DNA of 64,000 nucleotides from Thermoleophilum album (GCF_028867705.1 NZ_CP066171.1:1178001-1242000); one strand, 5' to 3'. Counted from the stretch's first letter, positions 17,314-26,673 are shown. Numbers and translations are program-made. Notes: generated from the letters alone by a model not told the origin.

Positions 17314-20300
17314 CTAGCGCCAGCTGGCGCGGGCGGCGTGGCGGCTGGCGGCGGCGGGGACGGTGTCGGCACGCGGCGGTGCGCCCGACCAGGCGCGCGC
17401 TGGTTCCAACAGGCGGGCGCGGCGAACCGTGGGCGGTTCGAACGCGAGCCGCTCGAGGTGTTCGCACACCACATGGGTCGTTCCGCTGCGCCGCTCTACC
17501 CGACCGACGGCGAGCAGCAGCGGCTCGCAGCGCACCACCAACCGCTGCCGCTCGTAGAGCGGGGGTGGAACGACAAGGTTGATCGCCCCGTGCTCGTCTT
17601 CCAACAGCAAGAAGGTGACCCCGCGCGCCGTCACCGGACGCTGGCGCACGATCACGAGTCCGGCGCAGCGCACGCGCTCGCCCTCGGGAGCGCTGTCGAG
17701 ATCGGCACTGGAAAGCACGTCGCTGGGCAGACTCGGCCTGATCAGTGCCAGGGGGTGCTCGCCGAGCGAGAATCCCAGCGTGCGATAGTCGGCGACCATC
17801 CGCTGCCACTCGTCGAGCGGCGGCAGCGAAGGCGCGTCTGGCCACTCCAAGGGAAGCCGCCTGCCGCTCTTTCGCCCAGCGACCACGCCCGCTTCCCACA
17901 TAGCCCGCCGCCGGCGTTCGTTCGCCGGCAAGTCGCCGAACAAAGCGTCGCACGCGCCGGCTGCGGCTAGGCGTTCGAGCGTCTGCGCCGAGCAGCCCGT
18001 GCGCGCGGCAAGATCGGCAAGCGAGCGGTAAGGGCCGTTGCGGTCGCGTTCGGCCACCACTTGTTCGAGCTCCGCGAGCGCCACGCCGCCCACGTAGCCG
18101 AGACCGATCCGCACGGCGAGCACCTCCCCACTCTCGCCAGCAAGGTCCTCGCTCGCGCCGATCCGCTCGACGCGACACTCGAGACTGCTGCGAACAACGC
18201 ATGGCGGTTCGACTCTCACCCCCCGCCGGCGTGCCTCGCGCACGAGCGAGTCCGGCGGGTAGAACCCCATCGGTTGCTCGTTGAGTAGTGCACAAAGAAA
18301 CTCCGGTGCGTAGTGCTCGCGCAGCCATGCCGACTGGTAGGCGAGCAGCGCGAAGGCCGCCGCGTGCGCTTTCGGGAAGCCGTAGCCCGAGAAACCGACG
18401 ATCTGTTGCCAAACCCGCTCGGCGAGCTGACGACCGGCACCGCGTCGACAAGCACCGGCGATGAAGCGGCGGCGGTAGACCGCCAGCTCGTCGTGCACGC
18501 GGCGCCGGCTCATCGCTCGCCGCAGCCCCTCGGCCTCGGCGTGGGTGAAGCCAGCCAGCAAACGCGCCACCTCGAGCACCTGGTCTTGAAAGACGATCGC
18601 CCCCAGCGTGTCGGCGAGAGCGCGCTCGAGTGCAGGGTGCTCGTAAACAGGCCGGTAGGAGCGATCGCTACGCAGCCGCTCGCGACGCTCGAGGTAGGGA
18701 TGGACGGCGCCACCTTGGATAGGCCCCGGACGCACGAGCGCCACCTGCACCGTCAGGTCGGCTAGCGACTCGGGTTGTGTGCGCTTGAGCATCTGCATCT
18801 GCGCGCGGCTCTCGATCTGGAACACGCCGAGGGTCTCGGCACGTTGGATCGAGCGCCAGGTGGCGGGATCGTCGTAGGGAATGCGCGAGAGGTCGATGCG
18901 CTCGCCGCGCGCTCGCTCGATCTCGACGACGCAGCGTTCGACCGCCGACAGCATCCCCAGCCCGAGCAGGTCGATCTTCAGAAAACCGGCGTCGGCACAA
19001 GAGTCCTTGTCCCACTGGAGCATCCAGCGCCCTTGCATCGACGCCGGTTGCAGAGCGCAGAAGTCGGTCAAGGGACGGGTAGAGACGATCATGCCGCCCG
19101 GGTGTTGGGTCACGTGGCGGGGCAGGCCGTGAGCCTCGGCGACGAGCTCCACGAGCGCCCGCCAGCGTGGTTCGCGAGCGCGCTCCCCCACCAGCTCGGC
19201 AACGTCGGAAGCGATCTCGTTGCCCTCTCGCCAAGGTTCGAGAGAGCGCGCCAACCGCTCGATCTCGGCGCGCGGCAGGCCGAGCGCGAGCCCCATGTCG
19301 CGCACCGCCGAGCGCACCTGGTAGGTGGCGAAGGAGCAGACCAGCGCCGAGCGGTCGGGGCCGTAGCGGTCGTGGACACGCTCGATCAGCCGGTCGCGGA
19401 TGTCGCGGGGAAAGTCGAGGTCGATGTCGGGCAGACGCGTCAGCCGCTCGTTCAGGAAGCGACCGAGCACGAGACCGTTGGCGATCGGATCGATGTGCGA
19501 CAGACCGGTCAGGTAACAGACGATCGAAGAAACGCTCGATCCGCGACCGCGCCCCGGAGCGAGCAGCGCCCGGGCACTCTCGTCGCCGCGCACCTCGCGC
19601 GCCACCTCGCGAGCGAGCTCGAGCAACTCGTTGTGCAAGAGAAAGAACCCGCACAGGCCGAGCTTGGCGATAACCGCGAGCTCTTCCTCCAACCGTCGCT
19701 CGGCAGCGCGACGGTGACGGTGGCCGGTCGGATAGCGGCGCTCCAGCTCGCAGCGACAGAGCTCGGCGAGGCGGCGCCCGGCTGTGGGATCTTCGCTACC
19801 GGGGTAGGTGTAACCGAGGTTCTGGGCGGGATCGAACTCGATCCGCTCGACAAGTTCGAGCGTCGCAGCCAGAGCGCGGGGATGGTCGGCGAAGCGCTCG
19901 GCGAGATCCTCCAATGTGGCCAGCACGTGAGCGTGGTTGCCGCGCCTCTCGGGTTCGCAGTCGTCGAGCGAGCGCCGCAGTCGCGCTGCCACCAGCGCAT
20001 CCTGAAGACGCGCTCGCCGCGCGATGTGAGCGTGAACGTTGCCGGTAGCGACCACGCCCACGCCGAGATCGTCCGCCAACGCGGCGAGCAGGCGGTTGCG
20101 CTGGCGGTCACGACGCCAGAGCGGTCGTTGCAACTCGACCAGGAAACGCTCGCGGCCGAACGCCCGCAGCAACCGGACAGCGACGGCGCGCGCCGCCGCC
20201 AGATCACCCCGCTCGACGCGTGCCGCCAGCGCTCCCGACCGAGCGCAGCCGCTCAGGCAGATCAAACCCTCCGCATGACGTTCGAGCTCTTCGAGCGTTA

Positions 20301-20709
20301 CCGCCGGGCTGTCGGAGAGAGGGTCGAGCGGTGGACGTGCGCGGCCGAGACGGGAACGCCACCGCCGCTCGCCCCCGCTCGCCCAGCGGCGCGTGCGCCG
20401 GTGAGCGAGCGTCACGAGCCGACAGAGGTTCGACCAGCCGCGACGGTTCTGGCAGAGCAGCGTCAGATGGTGGCCGTCGGCGAGCGTGAGCTCGGCCCCC
20501 GCTACCGGCCGAAGACCGACACCGCGCAGCGCGATCGCACCCTCGAGAACTCCGTAGACACCGTCGTGGTCGCAAACTGCCAGCGCTTCGTAGCCGAGCT
20601 CGGCAGCCCTTGCCGCTAGCTCGCCGGGCAGCGAGGCACCGTCGCGAAAGGAGTACGCGCTGTGGCAGTGCAGCTCCGCATAGGCGGGCCGGCGCTGGCG
20701 TGCGTTCAT
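17314..20709 (-). CDS. dnaE2: Error-prone DNA polymerase III alpha subunit DnaE2
   Basis: 1131 residues. It has the C-family polymerase layout: PHP domain at the N-terminus (YAELHCHSAYSFRDGASLPGEL; CDHDGVYG), palm with the catalytic aspartates in RLPDIDLDFPRDIRDRL, the PGGMIVS and DFCALQP segments, fingers (GFSGYGFPKAHAAAFALLAYQSAWLREHY), and an OB fold near the C-terminus (VRCAGLVIVRQRPVTARGVTFLLLEDE). DnaE2 is the translesion polymerase of the SOS mutasome and needs ImuB to reach the beta clamp. Its ATG overlaps the stop of the preceding small gene (ATGA). Association with imuB distinguishes it from the replicative DnaE1. Confidence 0.96.
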   Translation of the reverse strand: MNARQRRPAYAELHCHSAYSFRDGASLPGELAARAAELGYEALAVCDHDGVYGVLEGAIALRGVGLRPVAGAELTLADGHHLTLLCQNRRGWSNLCRLVTLAHRRTRRWASGGERRWRSRLGRARPPLDPLSDSPAVTLEELERHAEGLICLSGCARSGALAARVERGDLAAARAVAVRLLRAFGRERFLVELQRPLWRRDRQRNRLLAALADDLGVGVVATGNVHAHIARRARLQDALVAARLRRSLDDCEPERRGNHAHVLATLEDLAERFADHPRALAATLELVERIEFDPAQNLGYTYPGSEDPTAGRRLAELCRCELERRYPTGHRHRRAAERRLEEELAVIAKLGLCGFFLLHNELLELAREVAREVRGDESARALLAPGRGRGSSVSSIVCYLTGLSHIDPIANGLVLGRFLNERLTRLPDIDLDFPRDIRDRLIERVHDRYGPDRSALVCSFATYQVRSAVRDMGLALGLPRAEIERLARSLEPWREGNEIASDVAELVGERAREPRWRALVELVAEAHGLPRHVTQHPGGMIVSTRPLTDFCALQPASMQGRWMLQWDKDSCADAGFLKIDLLGLGMLSAVERCVVEIERARGERIDLSRIPYDDPATWRSIQRAETLGVFQIESRAQMQMLKRTQPESLADLTVQVALVRPGPIQGGAVHPYLERRERLRSDRSYRPVYEHPALERALADTLGAIVFQDQVLEVARLLAGFTHAEAEGLRRAMSRRRVHDELAVYRRRFIAGACRRGAGRQLAERVWQQIVGFSGYGFPKAHAAAFALLAYQSAWLREHYAPEFLCALLNEQPMGFYPPDSLVREARRRGVRVEPPCVVRSSLECRVERIGASEDLAGESGEVLAVRIGLGYVGGVALAELEQVVAERDRNGPYRSLADLAARTGCSAQTLERLAAAGACDALFGDLPANERRRRAMWEAGVVAGRKSGRRLPLEWPDAPSLPPLDEWQRMVADYRTLGFSLGEHPLALIRPSLPSDVLSSADLDSAPEGERVRCAGLVIVRQRPVTARGVTFLLLEDEHGAINLVVPPPLYERQRLVVRCEPLLLAVGRVERRSGTTHVVCEHLERLAFEPPTVRRARLLEPARAWSGAPPRADTVPAAASRHAARASWR

Positions 20710-20957
20710 GCCCGTTGCGCGAACCAACGCCCCTCCTCCTCGAAACAAACGACATTGCGCCCGCCGGCGAGCACGAGCTCGAAGTAGCGCCGCCGCAGCG
20801 GACGCGCAGTCCACCAGCGGTCTTCGACGAGCCACTCTTCGCGTACCGCAACGACCGCAGCGCCCGCGATCGCGCGCGGCCTGCCGTCAGCACCCACGCG
20901 GACGGGGCCGAGCGGTTTCGGTTGTGCTAGACGCCGGATTCTCGCCATCGCCGTCAC
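20706..20957 (-). CDS. Small protein of the mutasome block (DUF6504-like)
   Basis: 83 residues: MTAMARIRRLAQPKPLGPVRV, then a beta-rich body with EEWLVEDRWWTARPLRRRYFELVL and a final VVCFEEEGRWFAQRA. Tryptophan- and arginine-rich proteins of this size occur between imuB and dnaE2 in several Actinobacteria and are annotated as DUF6504; I assign it by size, position and the WW/R(R)YF pattern, not by a search. Its stop overlaps the dnaE2 start, and its start overlaps the imuB stop, so the three are translated together. Function unknown; an adaptor between the two polymerase subunits is one possibility. Confidence 0.75.
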   Translation of the reverse strand: MTAMARIRRLAQPKPLGPVRVGADGRPRAIAGAAVVAVREEWLVEDRWWTARPLRRRYFELVLAGGRNVVCFEEEGRWFAQRA

Positions 20958-22267
20958 CGCTCGGCGAAGGGAACGAGCAGCGCACGCCGTTCGGGAACGC
21001 GCGCCTCGGGATCGACCTCGAGCACGCGCAAGAGCGCGTCGGCCCCGAGCGCGCTGTGCACTTGCCGCACCGCTTCACGCAGCCGTTCGCGACGGCGTTG
21101 CGAGGGCGTATCGAGCCCGGCGAGGGGCAGCTGTTCGACGGCAGGGGGACCGAACTCTTCAACGACCAGTCGGAGCTGGGTGGCCGGTGCGGGAAGATCG
21201 CTCAGGCGGCGCGCGACTATCGAAGCGAGAAGAGCAGGGTCGGCGGTGGGACGACGCGGGACGATCCGTACCCGCCAGCTGCCTCCCTGCTCGAGCACAG
21301 CGGTCAGCACCACCACACGCACGCTGCGACCGAGCCGCTCGCGGCGTGCCAGCAAGCGTTCGACGAGCACTGTTGCTGCCCGCTCCAGCTGCAGCCCACA
21401 CCCTGGATCGGGAAGATCGATCGCGACACTCAACTGCCGACGCGGTCGGCGGGGGCAGAGCGGTGTGTCGCGACCGAGGGCGAGCTCGTGGGCGAGCATC
21501 CCCTCGGGGCCGAACCGTTCGGCCACTGCCGCACGGGGCAGCGCGGCGAGCTCGCCGAGCGTCGCCACACCGAGCTCGCCTAGCACCGTCGCCAAAGTCG
21601 CGAGCTCCGGTCGCAACGCGAGCGTGCGCACAGGCTGACGAGCGAGAAAAGCCGCGGCCTCCGCACGCTGCACGACAAGCGACGCCGGCAGCGGCGACCT
21701 GTCGGGATCGTTCAACAAGGAGCGGGCGCCGAGCATCTCCTCGACGATCCGCAACCGCTGGCCGAGGTCGCGGCGAGCCGGAGCCACGAGCGCCGCGACG
21801 TGCGCGCAGAAACGCGCCGGTGCGACCCCCAGCCGGACCGCACCGAGCGCCGCGCGCGCCCTCGTGAGCAACCCCGCCAGCTGGCCGCCGTGCAGCGCGA
21901 TCAGCCCGTCGGCGAGAAAGAACGCGAGTCCTGGCTGGTCGGACTCCGGCTCGGCACCGAGCTGCTCGAGGGCGTCGAGCTGCTGCTCCCAGCGCGCCGC
22001 GACGAGCTCGGGATCGGGATCGACAAGGCGCAGATCGGGGCAGCGTGCAAGCGCCTCCGAAAGCTTCGTTCCCGGGGTCACGCCGCGTGCGCGAGCGGGA
22101 GGCGAGACCTCCCCCACCCCTTCACGGCCGGGATCGGTAGGCGCTACTGCCAGCGGCTCGGCGAGCAGCCGCTGGCGACCGCCGGCCAGAACGGCGAGCT
22201 CGAAATCGGAGACGAACGCGCAGACGACCGTCTTGTCGCCCACGTTGCTGCGGCCAGCCCCCTCCAT
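20954..22267 (-). CDS. imuB: ImuB-like, catalytically inactive Y-family polymerase
   Basis: 437 residues from ATG 22267. The fold follows Y-family polymerases (VVCAFVSDFELAVLAGGR ... DPELVAARW ... FFLADGLIALHGG ... LGELGVATLGELAALPRAAVAERFGPEG), but the catalytic acidic residues (normally the DxD start and the DE pair in the palm) are missing, as expected for ImuB, which serves as a clamp-binding hub for DnaE2. The start is unsure: ATG 22276 lies inside the LexA palindrome, ATG 22267 just after its centre, and GTG 22243 follows a GGAGGGGG stretch. No imuA-type gene is found upstream; pepP is the neighbour. Confidence 0.88.
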   Translation of the reverse strand: MEGAGRSNVGDKTVVCAFVSDFELAVLAGGRQRLLAEPLAVAPTDPGREGVGEVSPPARARGVTPGTKLSEALARCPDLRLVDPDPELVAARWEQQLDALEQLGAEPESDQPGLAFFLADGLIALHGGQLAGLLTRARAALGAVRLGVAPARFCAHVAALVAPARRDLGQRLRIVEEMLGARSLLNDPDRSPLPASLVVQRAEAAAFLARQPVRTLALRPELATLATVLGELGVATLGELAALPRAAVAERFGPEGMLAHELALGRDTPLCPRRPRRQLSVAIDLPDPGCGLQLERAATVLVERLLARRERLGRSVRVVVLTAVLEQGGSWRVRIVPRRPTADPALLASIVARRLSDLPAPATQLRLVVEEFGPPAVEQLPLAGLDTPSQRRRERLREAVRQVHSALGADALLRVLEVDPEARVPERRALLVPFAER

Positions 22268-22287
22268 GGCGAACATATGTTCGCCAT
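22266..22287. promoter_or_regulatory. LexA (SOS) box, perfect palindrome
   Basis: The core CGAACATATGTTCG (22270-22283) matches the Gram-positive/actinobacterial LexA consensus (GAAC-N4-GTTC) exactly. The symmetry continues 4 bp on each side, so all 22 bp (22266-22287) are self-complementary. It overlaps the 5' end of the imuB frame and lies 51 bp after the pepP 3' end (22339). TATGTT within it (22277-22272, minus strand) could be the -10 box, so LexA binding would block the promoter directly. Confidence 0.88.
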
Positions 22288-22338
22288 GCGGTCGGACGGA
22301 AAGCTGCGCCCGCCCCCGCGCGCCGAGCGCTGGAGGAA

Positions 22339-23451
22339 CTAGTCGATCTCGGTGAGCTCCTTGTCGATACCGCTGAGGACCCTCGGCGAGTCGCCCTCGA
22401 CCACCACCAGATCCTCGATGCGCACACCGAAACGCCCCGGCAGGTAAACACCAGGTTCGATCGTCACCACCTCCCCGCCCTCGAGCTCGCCCTCTCCCGC
22501 TCGCGAGAGACGGGGTTCTTCGTGCACCTCGAGACCGACCCCGTGCCCGAGCCCGTGCCCGAAACTATCGCCGTAACCCGCCTCCTCGATCACCGTCCGC
22601 GCTATACGGTCGAGCTCGGCACAGCCCTTGCCGGCACGGACCTCGGCGAGCGCCGCACGCTGCGCCTCGAGCACGAGCTCGTAGACGCTGCGCTCGTCGC
22701 TACCGATCGCTCCGACCGCGAACGTGCGCGTGCAGTCCGAGCAGTAGCCGTCGAGCTTCGCTCCCCAATCGAAGAGCAGCAACCCCCTTCCCTCGACGCG
22801 CGCGTCCCGGCGCGGCTGGGCGTGGGGCAGCGCCGCGTGGGCGGCGAACGCGACGATCGGTGGGAACGCCAACCCCTCAGCACCGAGCTCGCGCATCGCC
22901 CGCTCGAGCTCCCACGCCAGCTCGCTCTCGCTGCGCCCGCCGACCCCTTGCTCGAGCACGCGCCGTAGCGCCGTGTCAGCGAGCTCGGCGGCGGCCGCGA
23001 TCGCCACCACCTCGCCTTCGTCCTTGCGCTTGCGAAGCGCCGCCACGAGACCCGTGACCGGCACCAGCTCGACCCCCTCGCCGACCGCTTCGCACAACCG
23101 GCGGTGCGAGCGCACCGTCACCTGAGCCTCGTCGAAGGCGACTCGTCCCGACACGAAGCGCGCCAGCGCGCGCGCCATGTCCTGACTCTCTTCGACGACC
23201 TCGAAGCCGCCACGCACTTCGGCGCGCGCCTGCTCGGTGTAGCGGAAATCGGTGACGAGCACGCGGCGTTCGGGGCCGACGACAAGCGTCCCGTTGCTGC
23301 CCGAGAAGTTCGACAGGTAGCGAACGTCGGCGCGGTCCGTGACGAGCAGCGCGTCGAGCTGCTTGTCGCGCAGCGCCGCTATTAGCCGCTCGACACGGCG
23401 TGCGAAGCGCTCGTTCGCGTCCACCGTGGTCGCGCCCACCGCCGTGCTCAC
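22339..23451 (-). CDS. pepP: Xaa-Pro aminopeptidase (M24 family)
   Basis: 370 residues. Creatinase-like N-terminal domain (RFARRVERLIAALRDKQLDALLVTDRADVRYLSNFSGSN) and the pita-bread M24 catalytic domain with metal ligands in LFDWGAKLDGYCSDCTRTF (two Asp), GHGLGHGVGLEVHEEP (His) and VVTIEPGVYLPGRFGVRIEDLVVV (two Glu). It removes an N-terminal residue before proline. GTG 23451 overlaps the aroQ stop (GTGA). pepP next to aroQ and before efp is a common arrangement; here the mutasome block separates it from efp. Confidence 0.94.
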   Translation of the reverse strand: MSTAVGATTVDANERFARRVERLIAALRDKQLDALLVTDRADVRYLSNFSGSNGTLVVGPERRVLVTDFRYTEQARAEVRGGFEVVEESQDMARALARFVSGRVAFDEAQVTVRSHRRLCEAVGEGVELVPVTGLVAALRKRKDEGEVVAIAAAAELADTALRRVLEQGVGGRSESELAWELERAMRELGAEGLAFPPIVAFAAHAALPHAQPRRDARVEGRGLLLFDWGAKLDGYCSDCTRTFAVGAIGSDERSVYELVLEAQRAALAEVRAGKGCAELDRIARTVIEEAGYGDSFGHGLGHGVGLEVHEEPRLSRAGEGELEGGEVVTIEPGVYLPGRFGVRIEDLVVVEGDSPRVLSGIDKELTEID

Positions 23452-23903
23452 CGCCCGAGCCTGAGCTCGCGGGCGATGATCTCGAGCGCCTCGCGGTAGC
23501 CCTCGACACCCTTGCCCTGGACGGTGGCGATACAGAGATCGCGGATCACGGACCGCCGCCGCCACTCCTCGCGCTCGTCGATCGCCGAGAGGTGCACCTC
23601 GACCGCCGGTATCCCTGCGACCTCGAGCGCGTCACGGATCGCGTACGAGTAGTGCGTCCAAGCGCCGGGGTTGAGGATCAGCGCGTCCGCGTTGTCGGCC
23701 ACGCGGTGGAGCTGTTCGCAGAACTCGCCCTCGTGGTTGGTCTGGGAGAAAATCGTCTCGAACCCCAGGTCGCGTGCGTAGAGCTTGATGCGCACCTCGA
23801 GGTCGGTCAGCGTCATACCGCCGTAGTGCTCGGGCGATCGACGCTCGAGGACGTCGAAGTTGACACCGTGCATAACCGCGACTCGCGCACGCGATGGCGT
23901 CAC
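23448..23903 (-). CDS. aroQ: 3-dehydroquinate dehydratase, type II
   Basis: 151 residues, normal for the type II dodecameric enzyme that dehydrates 3-dehydroquinate in the shikimate pathway. Catalytic features remain: RRSPEHYGG (Arg and Tyr), NPGAWTHYSYAIRDAL (Asn and His), EVHLSAIDEREEWRRRS (His and two Arg). The usual GPNLN start is changed to GVNFDVLERR, and SNIHAREEF to SAIDEREEW, so it is a divergent member. GTG 23903 overlaps the preceding fused gene's stop (GTGA), and its own stop overlaps pepP. Confidence 0.93.
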   Translation of the reverse strand: MTPSRARVAVMHGVNFDVLERRSPEHYGGMTLTDLEVRIKLYARDLGFETIFSQTNHEGEFCEQLHRVADNADALILNPGAWTHYSYAIRDALEVAGIPAVEVHLSAIDEREEWRRRSVIRDLCIATVQGKGVEGYREALEIIARELRLGR

Positions 23904-25498
23904 GGCCGGTACACCTCCTTGATCGCAGCGAGCATCTCGTCGTCGGACAGCTCGTGCCCGGGCGTGACACGCCCGGGCTCCTCGACGAGCACGAACGGCA
24001 CTCGCCCTTGCCGCCGTTTCTTGTCGCGTCGAACTAGCTCGAGCACCTGCTCGGGAGCGGCGCCGCTGTAGGTGGTCGGCAGGCCCCGTGCCGCCAAGAG
24101 GTCGGCGACCTCGCGCCGCAGGTGATCGCGTCCCGACAGACGCAGCGCGCACAAAAGGCCCACCGCCACCGCCTCGCCGTGACGGTAGCGGCGATACCCG
24201 GTCGCGGCCTCGATCGCGTGACCGACCGTGTGCCCCAGGTTCAAAACCTGTCGGCGGCCGGCGTCGCGCTCGTCGGCGGCTACGACCGCGAGCTTGGTGC
24301 GCAGGCAGCCGAGGATCACCTCGTCGTCGCTCGGATCGGCGCCGCTGCGCACGCGCGCCCACAGCCGCCCGCCGGCGATCAAAGCTGTTTTCACGACCTC
24401 GGCGTAACCGGCCGCGAGCTCTGGTGCAGGTAGCGTCGCGAGCAGATCGGGATCGCAGATCACGGCGGCTGGCAGGTGATAGGCACCGACGTAGTTCTTC
24501 CCTTCGGGGAGATCGACACCTGTCTTTCCGCCGTAAGCCGAGTCGACCTGGGCGACGAGCGTGGAGGGGATCCCAACCCAGCGCGTCCCGCGCTGGTACA
24601 CGGCGGCGCAGAAACCGGCGAGGTCGCCGACCACTCCCCCACCGAAAGCGACGACGATGTCGCCACGCTCGCACCCGGTGCGAGCGAGCTCGCGCAGCAC
24701 CTGCTCGGCCTGCGCCAGCGTTTTCGACTCTTCCCCGCCGCTCACGGCGACCGTGGCAGCGGCGGCGGGCGGCCGGTGGTGTTCCACTAGGGCGGTGTCG
24801 GCGACCAGGAAACGGCGTCCGTCGACGGGGTAGAAGAAGCCGCTTGCGACCAGTCCGCGCGCGAAGAACACGGGGTGGTACCCGGACGCCGCCTCGGCCC
24901 AGACCATGCGCGTGCCGCGCGGCGCCGCCGCCAACTTCTCGAGCGCGGTGAGCGCACGGCGCAGCGATTCCCGGCGGCAGTAGGCGGGAAAGATCGCGTC
25001 GGCGACGCTCTCGTAGAGGGGACGGCGCTCGCGCTCGAGTTGTTCGAAACGGTGGCGGTCGCGCGCCAGCGGCCGTGTGCCTCCCGAGGCCCGCCGCCAC
25101 GCCTCGGCGGGGTCGACCTCGATGTAGACGACGGTGTGCCGGGCAAGCTCTTCGCGCACCCGCTCCGAGGTAACGGCCCCGCCGCCGAGCGCGATCACGC
25201 GCGCTGCGGGATCGGCAAGCGTGCGCAGCACGACGCGCTCCTCGACGGCGCGGAACGCCGCCTCGCCTTCGCGGTCGAAGAAGCTCGCGATCGACTCGCC
25301 GAGCTCTCGTTCGATCTCGCGGTCGGTGTCGACCCAGCGTTCGCCGAGCGCGGCGGCGACAGTGCGTGCGGCCGTCGTCTTGCCGGCACCCATGAAACCG
25401 ACGAAGACGAAGGCGGAACGCTCTGCGGGTCTTGGCTGCGCGGAGCGCGCAGCGGTCGGCGCCACGGCGTGCGCGGGCCGCTCACCCCTAGCGACCAC
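23900..25498 (-). CDS. Fused shikimate kinase - 3-dehydroquinate synthase
   Basis: 532 residues with two enzymes in one frame. Residues about 28-190 are shikimate kinase: Walker A GFMGAGKTT (34-42), DTDREIERELGESIASFF, FRAVEE, ALGGGAV, and the lid region SGGTRPLA. Residues about 195-532 are dehydroquinate synthase: SGGEESKTLAQAEQVL, AFGGGVVGDLAGFCAAVYQRG, PSTLVAQVDSAYGGKTGVDL, KNYVGAYHLP, and metal ligands in LNLGHTVGHAIE and RHGEAVAVGLL. The protein therefore performs two non-consecutive shikimate steps. No stop or frame change lies between the halves. It is placed between aroC and aroQ. Confidence 0.96.
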   Translation of the reverse strand: MVARGERPAHAVAPTAARSAQPRPAERSAFVFVGFMGAGKTTAARTVAAALGERWVDTDREIERELGESIASFFDREGEAAFRAVEERVVLRTLADPAARVIALGGGAVTSERVREELARHTVVYIEVDPAEAWRRASGGTRPLARDRHRFEQLERERRPLYESVADAIFPAYCRRESLRRALTALEKLAAAPRGTRMVWAEAASGYHPVFFARGLVASGFFYPVDGRRFLVADTALVEHHRPPAAAATVAVSGGEESKTLAQAEQVLRELARTGCERGDIVVAFGGGVVGDLAGFCAAVYQRGTRWVGIPSTLVAQVDSAYGGKTGVDLPEGKNYVGAYHLPAAVICDPDLLATLPAPELAAGYAEVVKTALIAGGRLWARVRSGADPSDDEVILGCLRTKLAVVAADERDAGRRQVLNLGHTVGHAIEAATGYRRYRHGEAVAVGLLCALRLSGRDHLRREVADLLAARGLPTTYSGAAPEQVLELVRRDKKRRQGRVPFVLVEEPGRVTPGHELSDDEMLAAIKEVYRP

Positions 25499-25501
25499 CG
25501 C

Positions 25502-26665
25502 TCAGCGCCTCCAGTCGATCCGCGTACGGTAGTGATAGAGCGCGGCTTTGACGTCGTCGACGTGGTCGCCGCCGAACTTCTCGAGGTAGGCACCGGCGAG
25601 GACGATCGCGAGCATCGCCTCGGCAACCACCGCCGCCGCGGGAACGGTGCACGAGTCGGTGCGTTCGCGCAGCGCTTGCGCCGGCTCTTTCGTCGCAACG
25701 TCGACCGAGCGCAGCGGTTTCGTGAGCGTCGGCAGCGGTTTCATCGCACCGCGCACGACGAGCGGCTCGCCGTTCGTCATGCCGCCTTCGAGTCCGCCCG
25801 CGCGGTTCGTCGGGCGCCAGTAGCCGCGCTCCTCGGACCAGAAGATCTCGTCGTGCGCCTGCGAGCCGACACGCCCGGCGACGTCGAAGGCGTCGCCGAT
25901 CGCGACGCCCTTCATCGCCTGGATCGACATGATCGCCTGGGCGATCCGTCCGTCGAGCCGGCGGTCCCAGGAGACGTGCGAGCCGAGACCTGGAACGAGC
26001 CCGAAGGCGCGCACCTCGAAGACGCCGCCCAGCGACTCGTTCGCTTTGCGCGCGCGGTCGATCTCGGCGACCATCGCGGCGCTGGCGTCGGCGTCGAGGC
26101 AGCGCACTGGCGACTCGTCGACAGCATCGAAATCGGCGACCGCTAGGTCGTCTCGCTCCGGCGCCCGCACGGTGCCGATCTGCACCACGTGGCTGCGGAT
26201 CTCGACACCGAGTTCGCGCAACAACACCTTGCACACAGCGCCGACGGCGACGCGGGCGGTGGTTTCGCGTGCGCTCGCGCGCTCGAGCACGTTGCGAACG
26301 TCGCTGTGACCGTACTTGAGCAGTCCTGGGAGGTCGGCGTGGCCGGGGCGCGGCAGGTGGACCTCTTCGATCTCCGCCTCGACCGGCCAAGGGTTCATGC
26401 GCTCTTCCCAATTGCGGTAGTCGAGGTTGTCGACGTGCAGGGCGAGCGGGCTGCCGAGCGTGCGGCCGTGGCGCAAACCAGCGCTCACGCGCACACGATC
26501 GCGCTCGATCTTCATCCGCCCCCCGCGCCCGTGCCCGAGCTGGCGGCGAGCCAGATCGCGATCTATCTCCTCGCGCGGCAACGCGAGGCCGGCGGGGATC
26601 CCCTCGAGGATCGCCGTCAGCCCGGGGCCGTGGGATTCACCAGCGGTGACGAAGCGGATCGTCAT
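25502..26665 (-). CDS. aroC: Chorismate synthase
   Basis: 387 residues. It makes chorismate from EPSP using reduced FMN. Family motifs: MTIRFVTAGESHGPGLTAILEGIPAGL at the start, GRGGRMKIERDRVRVSAG, GSPLALHVDN, RPGHADLPGLLKYGHSDVRNVLERASARETTARVAVG, and AGGLEGGMTNGEPLVVRGAMKP. ATG 26665 is chosen over the longer upstream frame because the family starts here and a TAGGGT box stands 8 nt before it. It heads aroC-aroKB-aroQ-pepP; a terminator-like hairpin at 26717 separates it from the pilus locus. Confidence 0.97.
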   Translation of the reverse strand: MTIRFVTAGESHGPGLTAILEGIPAGLALPREEIDRDLARRQLGHGRGGRMKIERDRVRVSAGLRHGRTLGSPLALHVDNLDYRNWEERMNPWPVEAEIEEVHLPRPGHADLPGLLKYGHSDVRNVLERASARETTARVAVGAVCKVLLRELGVEIRSHVVQIGTVRAPERDDLAVADFDAVDESPVRCLDADASAAMVAEIDRARKANESLGGVFEVRAFGLVPGLGSHVSWDRRLDGRIAQAIMSIQAMKGVAIGDAFDVAGRVGSQAHDEIFWSEERGYWRPTNRAGGLEGGMTNGEPLVVRGAMKPLPTLTKPLRSVDVATKEPAQALRERTDSCTVPAAAVVAEAMLAIVLAGAYLEKFGGDHVDDVKAALYHYRTRIDWRR

Positions 26666-26673
26666 TGCGGGGA

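Noticed and set aside
18775-20619. 614-residue open frame on the plus strand
   Set aside because: It lies wholly opposite dnaE2, whose motifs are clear throughout; high GC produces long antisense frames. Its translation has no recognisable domain.
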